A stretch of 64,000 bases of DNA from Nematostella vectensis (lineage: Eukaryota; Cnidaria; Anthozoa; Actiniaria; Edwardsiidae): assembly GCF_932526225.1 (NCBI RefSeq), contig NC_064039.1, positions 14,278,139-14,342,138 on the forward strand. The letters run 5' to 3'. Position 1 is the stretch's first letter. Every line of letters starts with the position of its first letter. The position numbers were made by a program, and so were the translations under genes. This document shows, piece by piece, positions 1-11,000 of the stretch. The notes beneath the pieces were generated by a model. That model was given only the letters and a program-made list of their open reading frames with translations, did not search any database and had not been told where the DNA came from.

Positions 1-748
1 ATCGAGCAGAAAAGAATCCCAAAAACATCAACTGATGGGCCCCAATTGGAAGGCGAAAGCCTGGACGGCCGAGGACCGCATGGCAACTGACGCTTCAAGC
101 TGAGCTAGTACTAAAACGAGGCTGACCTGGGGCGAGGCGTTCAAGTTAACCAAAGACCGACAAGAAGGGCATCACCGTGAATGGCGTCAATGAGCCCCAT
201 TTTTCACCGGAGACCCTAAAGGGGTGGGGTTAGGGGGGGGGACTTCTTACCCCACCTGGGTAATCCTGGTTTTGTCCAGTGAATATTTATTTTCTTGGTT
301 AGGGGGAAAGGGTACTTAAAAATAAGGGAATGATCAGTGTCATTATGGAGATGGGATTATGGGACTCAAGTTCTTGCCAACGAGTCGCCCCGTGTTGTCA
401 AACACTATTCTCATTGGACATTAAATGTGGCCTAGGAACTGAAAGAAACACAGAAATGTGTACCCGCTTGTGTTTCCGCGCGCCATACGTGGTCCTGCCG
501 AACTTAAGCATAGCCAGATAATTAAAATGTAACCTATTAAAAAAAAAATTTGTATTGTATTGTGAAATTCCAGGGTAACAGCTTTCTGAAGGGGTTTCAG
601 CCAATTTTGTGTATTTATGTGCTTCTAATATAAAAATACTCCCCCCCCCCCCCCAACACCACCACCGCCAGTATTGTTTGCCAGGTCAGACCTCCCTTCA
701 TCCCCTCCCCCTCGGGTTTGGGCTCAGACAGGTGTACGCTGTGCTCTA
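1..748. other. No gene recognised; downstream flank of the MORN gene
   Basis: This stretch holds no ORF with protein-like composition and no recognisable RNA gene. The only notable feature is a poly-C run near 641-654. It probably contains the 3' untranslated region and downstream flank of the minus-strand MORN gene, but no cleavage site was fixed. Confidence 0.5.
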
Positions 749-3493
749 TCACCTCTCTTCCGCGGGCTCAGGAGTTGGAGTGAGTGGGCGTGGCGGGTTA
801 TGCTCAACTACCACAGGCTCCGCAAACAGATCTTTTGGATCCTCTCCAACATAGATATCCTCAAAGAAAAATCCTCGTCTTCTGCAACGAGGAAAGATAG
901 AAAACACTTGTCAATACAAACCATAAAAATAAAATAGTCTGGTGCCGTAGGGAGTGCCAGTATGGTCCCTCGTTTCCACCTATCTATACTATTTATTATG
1001 TAGTGTCCGTCATCAACCAACGTAAAAAAAAATGCACAAACCCCCTAGAATCAGGCATCTTTTGCTAAATAATTGATAAAAATGATATGAGTTTACAATA
1101 ACTACTTATTCCGGGCGCAATGCCTGCGTGCATCTGGTTTTAGGTGAGTGAAGCTGTATATTTCACGAAAAGAACCACCCCCCAAATCGTTATTAGACAT
1201 ACATTTGACAACAGCAAGACATGTTCTAAGTTTTAAGGCAATTTTATTGGCAACATTTTACAAAAAAAATCGCTACTTTAATCCACTCGTTTTACCTCTA
1301 AGAAGAACAGCCGATTCCAAGCTACGATCAATCAATCTATCAAGTTTATTTCACCAAATAATAGTATAATGATAATAATGCAAAAAAATAGTGATGATGA
1401 GGAGTCTACTAAAAGCACAATGCTTATGAGTAGCGTCTCTACAAAAATATATATTAATGTTCTTGATTTGACTAAGGAATCCTTATTATCAAATTTACAT
1501 GTGGCTGATTTGATGAAATAAAGTAGAATCATATCTATAAATCAATAGCTGCTTTTTGAGAGAGAATATTGTCCTTTACAATCTTTTTGAACATATTTAT
1601 TGATCTGCATTGTTTTGCTTGACAAGTGAGGTTGCTCCAGATTTTTGGACCCCTGTACGAAATTGAAAATTGGCCCCGTCTTGTTTTTCTAAGAGTTGTG
1701 CGATAGTCGCATGAATTTCTCATGTTATAGCTGTGTATTGTATTATTTCTTTTAAAAAAGTTATCAAAAGTCCCCGGTAATTGATTATTGTCGAATTTAT
1801 ACATGAATAATGCAGTTTTGAGGGTGTTAATGTCATAGACCGTAAGAAGCCTTTCTTCTTTGAATAAGGGCTCAGTGTGACTGAGGTAATGAGAATTTGT
1901 TATTATTCTAACACACCTTTTTTGCAAAAGAAATATTCGTTTTAAACTTGTGTCATAATTACTTGCCCAGTTGATGTTTCCATAGTGTATGTACGGATGA
2001 ACTAATGTAAAATATAAAGTTTTTAGGCTAAATTTAGGCAATTAAAAGCGAAGTTTATTCTTTATTCCAACATTTTTAGTGATTGTAGTTCTGACATGGT
2101 TGATATGCGACTTCCAATTTAATTGACTATCAATGATGAGTCCTAAGAATTTAGTTTTATTTACCATCTGGATTGGTTCGTTGTTTATCTCTATTTTGGT
2201 TGTATGTTTCGTTTTTCTTTTGCTGTTTCTGAATATAATATAGTTTGTTTTGTTGTTAGTTTAAATAGCTCGGAGTTTAAAATTTCATCCATGTCCTCAG
2301 CAGATCTCGATTTGAAAATTAAGTTTGTGTCATCAGCAAAAAGAGTAAATGAAAACAGTTCCATGGCATTAGGGACATCATTAATGTATATTAGAAATAG
2401 TAAGGGCCCAAGAATGGAACCTTAGGAACACCACAGGTTATATCATATTCTTCTGATTTTGTATCTTTATAATTAACGGATTGTTTTCGGTTTGAAAGAT
2501 AATTTTGGAACCAAAGCAGTGGAATTCCTCTTATACCATAAAATTGCAGTTTTTGAAGAAGGATATTATGGTTTATGGTGTCAAATGCCTTTGACAAGTC
2601 TAAAAAAATGCCTATAGTATTGTAGCCTTTATCAATAGAAGAGGATATCTTTTCTATAAAGTCACAAGATATCCTCTACCTGTGATTAACCCTTGAAATA
2701 TTATAGACTAAGGATTCCGTAGCTATTTCTGTGCAATTTCAGTAACATGGCTAAGATAAGTGATTGGTTTGATGGCATCGGTACTCGTTTGTTGTTTAAC
2801 AAGAAAGCCTAACCGACAAGAGCTTGTCACGAAATTTTTCGCAATTATTCCTTAAAAACATCGCAAACTATATCCAAGGAGCTCCGGCTTCTCTCAGTCA
2901 TTATTGCCGCTTTCGCTGCTTTGAAGCAGTGAAGCTTGGAGCCTCTGATAGCCAATTCCTACGCATTGGTACCAACGAGTACCAATGCCGTGTCAAATCA
3001 CTTAGCTATTTAACTCAGTATTAGTACAGTATTAGAGCTTAGTATTAGAACAACACTTATACACACAAGTTTTTTTTTAAGGCACACTAATGCTATGAGG
3101 CTAAAAGTTTGTAAAAGCTATTAGGTGAGCGAAATCTCAGGCCTACTCCGGGTCCTAAGATCGCCGTATGACTATACGGCGATCTTAGGACCCGGAGTAG
3201 GCCTCAACTCGCTTGTGGACGAAATAAGATAAGCTTCCGGGTTGGGTTATCAGGCTGATATTCCAAGAAGCGCACAGTACTCACATTGTTCCGTTAGCGT
3301 ATGTATAGACTCCATAGCCATGCTTTTTGCCCCATTTCCACTGTCCGTCGTAGATATCTCCTTTCTCGTAGCAATAGATGCCTTTCCCGTGACGCACGCC
3401 GAATTTGCTTTCGCCTTGGTAAGGGGTTATTTTATCATAGTCGGCCGCGGGTTCAGGCTCGGGATTTCCACACACACAGATAAATGATCCCAT
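749..3493 (-). CDS. Small MORN-repeat protein (two coding exons)
   Basis: Coding exons are 3285-3493 and 749-881 on the minus strand. The first ends at a GTGAGT donor in phase 2; the second follows a pyrimidine-AG acceptor and completes the codon, giving about 113 residues. Two MORN-like units are visible: FGVRHGKGIYCYEKGDIYDG and WKWGKKHGYGVYTYANG. MORN repeats are known as membrane- or lipid-associated beta-hairpin repeats in many signalling and ciliary proteins. The start chosen at 3493 gives Met-Gly-Ser-Phe-Ile-Cys, so N-myristoylation of Gly2 is possible (inference). The C-terminus is acidic and Pro-rich (RPLTPTPEPAEER, then stop). The intron carries a degraded LINE and a perfect hairpin. 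Specific orthology is not recognised; other upstream exons cannot be excluded. Confidence 0.6.
1535..2600 (-). mobile_element. Degraded LINE (non-LTR retrotransposon) reverse transcriptase
   Basis: Minus-strand reading frames, broken by frameshifts, carry reverse-transcriptase landmarks. They include KAFDTINHNILLQKLQFYGI around 2540-2597, the FADD catalytic box around 2330, and the typical C-terminal segment YFTLVHPYIHYGNINWASNY followed by the downstream thumb-like region to 1535. The order and motifs fit jockey/CR1/Rex1-type LINEs. The frames are interrupted and no 5' ORF1 or endonuclease is seen, so this is a dead 3' fragment. It sits inside the MORN gene intron. Confidence 0.8.
3139..3204. 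repeat. Perfect 31-bp hairpin (inverted repeat, 4-nt loop)
   Basis: Arms 3139-3169 and 3174-3204 are exact reverse complements separated by GACT. The arms begin AGGCCTACTCCGGGTCC. It lies just downstream of the MORN first-exon donor, in the intron. Confidence 0.95.
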
Positions 3494-5089
3494 GATCAAC
3501 CATAGAGTCGTAAGTTTGTTGCGTTATTGAGGTACAAAACAGTATCAGTTCGTCCAATTCGCAATTTCCTTCTGAGAATTTTGCTTAGCCTCGTCCATAG
3601 GCTTCAACTTCACGTCACGCTCTGCATCGCTATGCCGCATGAAGAGCGTCTGCCATATTGGAAAGTGTGAGTCTGCGCGCAAAGCATCATGGAGCTGACA
3701 GCAAAGGACTAGACTGGGAACGAGGCTATATTTCGCTTGAGATTTGCAAGGGCGAGCCAATGAAATTCAACTGTCACACAACTCACTCAGTCTGCTTAGC
3801 AGCCGCTCGACTATAGTCGGCCGCACCGATATAACGGATCCATCTCGATCTCATGGGGACAGCGAGTGGCGAAATCTAGATATATATATAGTCTCAACCT
3901 GGCTGGCCACTAAATAGAGACGTTCGAGGCTCTGGAACCAGGGTAAACACTACTTGGCGGACACATTTAATGGCTTTCAGAATGATTATGTTGCAAGAAG
4001 CCCGCACAAGGCAAGACAGCCCCCCCCCCAACACGGGTCTACTTCCTTATACGTCCCTGTTCTGCATATGATAAGGAAATTAACCCCATTTACAATGGAG
4101 TGTGGGCTTGCCGAAAGGAGAGAACTGAGTTCTAATGAGTCGGGTAATGAAACTTACAATACAACGCTTATCTCTTTAGTTTATTCTCTTCTCTCTTTAC
4201 GAGGCTATTGGTACTACCAATGTCTCTTTTACTGCCTCTCTTACTACCTTAAGATATCTTCTGTGTCGTAATATTTTGTTTTCTTCACTAATTGGGGCCT
4301 GCCCATCTATCCCTGAATAAGTCTCCCAACTGGCATCGAAAAGAATATTTACAGGCCTGTGGTCCCATGACTTCTACACAAGAAAGTCCTGGTTTATAAA
4401 ACAAACGTTATTTTCATCAGAGTAAAAACTAAAGAATGACCACTAAAAATCGTATAGATTTCATAACCGGTTGCAAAGTAAAAACAAAGAAAGTAATTTA
4501 AAACAAAGCAATACGCTGAAAATGGTTAGACAAAACAGTTAAAAACGTGAAATATCTCTTCTGTTCATTAGTTAAAATATATTCATCGTCCACAGCCCAG
4601 CTGTGACGTGCGACTGTCAGTCGTAACCTAGCAACGACCCATCGATTCCAAGCTCAGGCAATATAAACCTGCGTCTACAGGACAAAGTTACAATTTGCAT
4701 GTCGCCACAGGCAGTCTTTGGATTGAATGCCTTGATATGTTCTGGGTAAAGCGAATTCTGAATATCGTCAGGATAACACTAGATCTCAAACATGGCCAAG
4801 ATTAAACCAGGAATCCCGTCACTGATTAAGAATCTCGACCCTGATCAGGATTTAACTAGGAATCCCGAACCTGATCAGGATTAAACTAAGAATCTCGACC
4901 TTGATCAGGATTTTGCTAAGAGACTTAAAAAACGTTCAGAAACTACTCAAGGTATCTAGGCCATCAGGAGCTTGCTCGTGGACTTAAATGCGATAAAAAA
5001 GAGATCGTGGTTTCTTTATCTGGATAGCGATCGAAATTTCGGTTCGGGACCCCGAACGCGATAGAGATCTTGCCGAGATCTTGACGTGA
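3494..5089. other. Intergenic: MORN upstream region and RasGEF downstream region
   Basis: No convincing exon is seen. The part just above 3493 should contain the promoter and 5' UTR of the minus-strand MORN gene. A short degenerate tandem repeat occupies about 4808-4922, just downstream of the RasGEF stop codon. A poly-C run lies near 4020. Confidence 0.5.
4808..4922. repeat. Degenerate tandem repeat, about three copies
   Basis: Units of roughly 35-40 bp share CCTGATCAGGATT and alternating GAATCTCGACC / GAATCCCGAAC blocks. It sits immediately 3' of the RasGEF coding region. Confidence 0.7.
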
Positions 5090-8000
5090 TCAGGGTTTAG
5101 CAGGCGGTTCCCGTTTAAGGGAGAGTCTGTAGTTCTCCTCCTCTGCGTTGAACGATGCGTTCAGCAGGTACTGGCGGACCTCGTGGCAGCTCATGAAGTC
5201 ATACTGCACCGCCGCCATCTGGTACTGTAGGAGCTGCGACTCCGTGCCTATAATCAACACAAAACCAATTATAGTAGACTGCGACTACGTACCTACAATC
5301 AACCCCAAAATTGTTATAGTAGACTTCGACTCCGAGCCTATAATTGACATAGAACCTGCTATGCTAAACTGTGACTGTTCCTACCATCAACACAAAGAAT
5401 AACAAAAAGAACTCGAAACGAAAAATGACTTAAGTGAACATAAACTGCGTTTTTGTGTCCAGGCTTTTGTACTTTATTTGTATAATAAATGGTAGCAGTT
5501 TGAGATAAAAAACATTTTAAACAGTATGTTACTGTGGATGATAGACTTGTTTATCATGATTAAATACCGGAAGCGGATGTAGGCTGACTGGTAGGGTCAA
5601 TGATCCTACGCATGCGCGCGTTTTTGTAAGCAAGTCGATCCACTCTGTAAATCTTTTTAATCCGAGCTGCGGATTCGCGTTGGTCTTAATAATAAGACCC
5701 AGATACCCCCCATGAGTTGTAGCGTATTTAGAGAACTTTAGGAGAAATGAGAACACCAAATGAGAATTAGAAAATGGTATTCGCACGTTAACCCCAAAGG
5801 AGAAGCAGACGATCCCCTGTTACTAACCTACTGTTAACCCCAAGGGAGATACAGACGATGCCCTGTTACTAACCTACTGTTAACCCCAAGGGAGATACAG
5901 ACGATCCCCTGTTACTAACCTACTGTTAACCCCAAGGGAGATACAGACGATCCCCTGTTACTAACCTGCTTGGTATGCATCCCCACTGATCACTGACTCA
6001 CGGCGTTCGACTTCGTCCAGAATCTCCTGCGAGGTATGGCATGACACATCGCGTGACAAACTGTCCTTTATCACAGGCGTGCTGACACTCTTCCCCAGGG
6101 TATCGTTGGTCATACAGTTCCCTTCGCGAATAGACTGGGTACTAAAGCTGTGACCTAGTCTCTCGGAGCAGCGACCAAAGCGGCCTTCCTTGACCGAGTT
6201 GCTACTGGTACTACGTCTGACGAATCCGTCGAGGAAGCGCCGCGTCTTGCCGGGTTTCCCGCTCTCTGAGAGCCGCCTTTTAGGCTGCTTCCCGCTGAGG
6301 CCTGTGGGGGTAGACATGGACGCACTCTCGGATAGGCGCCTCAGCAAGGGAGGTCGACTTCCGGGAGTTCGCACCCGCTCACTTCCGAGGACTGAGTCCG
6401 AGCTGGCCGGCATCAGCTTGCCGTGGAAGCCTGGTACGGACTGCACGTCCATCATATCTGCGCTATTGTTTCTGCTGTGCCGCATGATCCCCGTGTCGAC
6501 GCTGAACTGACGACTGTACAGGCGCTTAAACTTACTACGTGCCGAACCACTGCGTCGACTGCTGCGGTCACGTGATAATAGCGACGAACACGTGACTGGA
6601 GCCATGTCACGTGATGCATCCGGCGAGACCTCCACGGGTGTGGTAGGGCATGACCTGATGCTTACCTCTTGAGGGGTTGTGGGGCATGAAACCGATTGGT
6701 CAGGCGAAGTCACGTGGTTCCCGGGTGTTGTTTCACCATTGTTCAAGCTATTCTCGTGAGGTGTCTCATCAGTGGGTGAGGTTGGCGGAGTGGACATGCC
6801 TTGAGTCTTCCGCTTGACTGTCAAGTACGCTTGTGTCTGTGCTATCTGTGTGAGGAAATCTCCAAGGAAAGGAAGACACGGCCCGTTCGCAAGACAGCTG
6901 GAGAGCTCGCCTCGGTACAGCGCAAAGTTGTCGCTCTCCCCCATTATTATTGACAGGTGTCGGAACTTCCTGAAGAAGATAAGATAACCCAGGTTTCAGA
7001 CGTATAAACAGGAGGGAGAACTAGACGCAACAATAAAAACACGATAAAACTATCTTAGTCACATAGTCAGTGACTTACGAAAAAAAATTGTAATCATTCA
7101 TTTTAAACTTTCTCTCCAGTAAACAAAACAAATTTAATACAGTCCCCCAAAATAAGGGCGCGTTTTTTCCTATCCTTCTGGAATGGGAACGGTTGGAAGG
7201 TTCAGAATGGCATTCGAGTCATTCTGCTACAGGGTGGTATGGTGGTATGGAACGCGGGATAAACGAACGCGCGCTTTTTCCATTTTAATCATTCTCATTC
7301 CGGAATCACGAGTAAACAAACGCACACTAAGTTATGAAGGGAAATGGCAAGAAAAGGTCACCATTATCGGCATCGTGGGTTGATCCACGATTCCAGTTTT
7401 ATCCAAAGAGCCGAGCCAATGACAAGCTTTCCATGTAAAAACTTTACCAAAGCCTTCAAGCTTAAAAATCTTTTTTAAGGGCGCGTTTTCTTTTTACTCG
7501 TGATTCCGGAATGAGAATGATTAGAATAGAAAAAGCGCGCGTTCTTTTATCCCACGTTCCTATTCCGGAAATTAATGAAGGTCATTCCACCCATTCTGCT
7601 ACCTGTAGCAGAATGACGCGAATGCCATTCTGAACATTATCTACCAATTATTCCCATTCCAGAATGATAGGAAAAAAAAAGCGCCCTAAAACACATATTT
7701 CAGACGATAGGAAGTTCGAGCACACCCTTACTTTCTGCGTTTGGACGACACCTCCTTCCACGTTTGCTTGAGTCTGTAGATAGGAGCTGACTGCAAGCCC
7801 GCCATGAGGGCCTTGAGAGAGTTGTAGTTACCCAACAGTCTGCATTTGTCCGCGATCTACAGGGCGTTAAAAAGTAACGTCAAACGAAATCACACGACCC
7901 GCTCAATAATGGCGCCGAAGCTTCGTTTCTCAAGCTAGAGGACCAGCGTTCACCTCAGAGTCGGGTTCGTGATTTTTCAGAGGATTAAAACCCTGGCTAT

Positions 8001-11000
8001 CTACACTACGGACTGAGAATCTCTCGTTTCTTGGTTCACCTCATTAATGTCGGGACGTAAAAGAACTGTGGAGAATAAGGTTCGCGATACCGTCTTAGTG
8101 ACAGAGCCAACATGCTTACAAATATTAAAGTAAACTAATACGTACAGCGGTTTGTATCTAGACGGGCTAGTTCAGTGAGTCGAATGTGATCGCACATCAC
8201 CTCTTGCAGTGTTAGCGAACCCAATACAAATACTAAACATTTACTTGATAAGTCTAAAGCTGACCGAACAATATCGCTCAAACTTTTTTACGAAACATGA
8301 TGCATTACTTGATAGGAAACCTATTTCAGGGCACTAGAACTTTCATGCTAGCAGAAACTTCAAACAACGGCGTACAAGCAGAATGACTGGGAATAGCTTA
8401 GTTAGCTTAGGCCTAGACTAAAGAACGGCATCCAAATTACCAGGCGTTCTTTTGTCTATTTCGACCGTACCAGACGTTCATTTGTAACGAAAAAAATGTG
8501 ACGCTTTTTTCTCCATTACATATTTTTAAATATCATTATCATTATCATATCATTATATATCAGTCGAATCGCCACAGTGAGTTAAAAGGCTTTGATAAAG
8601 ACAGATGGGAAGCATCAGTTAAATGTGAGTTAAAAGGCTCGTTCGACCTCGAGTTCGAGCACCTTTTTTCAGCTATCAATTGCATAATTTCTTTGATCTG
8701 CTTTACCAAGGCTTGCTGTTTATCTGAGCTCGAAACCATAATACATAATACAGCTTTCTAGAAATGCTCGGGAATTCTTCTGAAAACTTATCATCCCGTC
8801 AATTTCCAGGCATATTTATTTTCAGGTCGCTTTTCACATTTTTTTTTCTAATATAATACCATGGGTTTAAGTCGTTCAGTTTCAGGAAGTTATCAGAGAG
8901 ATATGGCGTATTAATTCATTTTGCTTATATAATAATCGGTAACATTAAACATTACAAAATAACGCCCAACGGAGATTCCAAAACAACGTACAGAGCTCGG
9001 GGAAATCGTGTAGGTTAACTGGTAACAGAAATCGTGTAGGTTAAGTGTTGACTGGTATGTACTTGGAATCGTATAGGTTAAGTGTTGACTGGTTTGTACC
9101 TGGAATCGTATAGGTTAAGTGTTGACTGGTTTGTAACAGAAATCGTGTAGGTTAAGTGTTGACTGGTATGTACTTGGAATCGTATAGGTTAAGTGTTGAC
9201 TGGTATGTAACTGGAATCGTGTGGGATAATTGTTGACTGGTATGTACCTGGAATCGTGTAGGTTAAGTATTGACTTGTATGTGCCTGGAATCGTGTAGGT
9301 TAAGTGTTGACTGGTTTGTACCTGGAATCGCATAGGTTAAGTGGTGACTGGTATGTAACTGGAATCGTGTAGGTTAAGTGTTGATGGGTATGTGCCTGAA
9401 ATCGTGTGGGTTAAGTGTTGACTGGTATGTGCCTGAAATCGTGTGGGTTAAGTGTTGACTGGTATGTAACTGGAATCGTGTGGGTTAAGTGTTGACTGGT
9501 ATGTGCCTGGAATCGTATAGGTTAAGTGTTGACTGGTTTGTACCTGGAATCGTATAGGTTAAGTGGTGACTGGTTTGTACCTGGAATCATGTGGGTTAAG
9601 TGTTGACTGGTTTGTACCTGGAATCGTATAGGTTAAGTGTTGACTGGTTTGTACCTGAAATCGTGTGGGTTAAGTGTTGACTGGTTTGTGCCTGGAATCG
9701 TATAGGTTAAGTGTTGACAGGTTTGTACCTGGAATCGCATAGGTTAAGTGTTGACTGGTTTGTACCTGGATGACTTTGGAGACTACTCGGGCCCGCGCCT
9801 GTGTGGTCTCTTCTGCAAGAATCTCCGAAGCCACAAGCATGGCGATGCGGTTAAAGAACTCAACCATCTCCATGACATCGGGTGACCGTACGTACTATAA
9901 ACATGAGGCTGTGGTTAGCATCACAACATCTACATTGACGTTTCCAACTTATGGAAATGTGTAATGAGCGAGCGAGAATTACTACGAACTGCGAGAGAAA
10001 CGTAAACTGCAAAAAAAATATTCGATGCAAGTAGATTAGAGCTATGATCACAGTTTCGCCTTAAGGTTCAGGTCGTTGTAAAAGTATCCCAGGGCACGAG
10101 GAACATGATTTAGTACTATTTTTACAGAGTGAAATGCCTCCATACGAAGAACACACTGATGATGGTAAACAGCATAAAGCAGCTCAGGAGATGTGTATGA
10201 TGATTAGTATTAACCAAAAGCTAACATAAAAGGAATTGCGCTACACATCTACCTTATCCTTGGTCATCCATCCGCAGGTTTCTAACTCATGCCACAAGAT
10301 CCTAACAAACAGCTCTTTGTCAATCAGCGTTATCTCCTTCGCAAACGTCGTCGCATCGATATCAATCAGACTTTGTGGTAAGCCTCCATTCAACAGCGGC
10401 GAAACAACGCCAAGTACTGGACTTGAATGGAGTTCCATGGAGTTCGATGCCCGGGATCCTCCAATGTTCTCCTCAAGAGAGGTCGACTTAAGGATCGGTG
10501 AAAGGATTTTCTGTACGAACTTCTTTTTAACGCTCCCTAAATAAGACACAATGGAGGGTTATAATATAAAATAAAAACGCCGATTGCTCGGTTCAGTCCA
10601 CAAAACAGCTCCTCTCTACCTATCAAATGCGGGCAGGTCTTTCGTACTAGGTTGTAAAAACACGGATTAACACCGCACAAGCTTGAGTAATGCTGGCTTA
10701 TGGAAGTCTGCGGCTTGATTGGCACATACATTGCAAGACGTTGTCTAAGGGCACAATGGTCGGTTAAAAACTCTCAAGCTATACTGTGCTATACATGCGT
10801 GCATTCTCGTACGCACAACACAAGTACTTTGTTATTCAAGAAAGCTCGTAATAAAAAATGTTTTTGAAGCCGAAAGGTAAAACAGCCGGATATGCATGAC
10901 AAAAAGCATTTTTTTCCTGTTTGTTTATTTTCTCACTCGTGAAAACATAGTCAATTTTGATGTCTTATTGGTCCAAGGGTGAGCTTTGCTTTGGTTATCA

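Noticed and set aside
6190..6510. 106-residue plus-strand ORF
   Set aside because: A shadow of the RasGEF exon 6 on the opposite strand.
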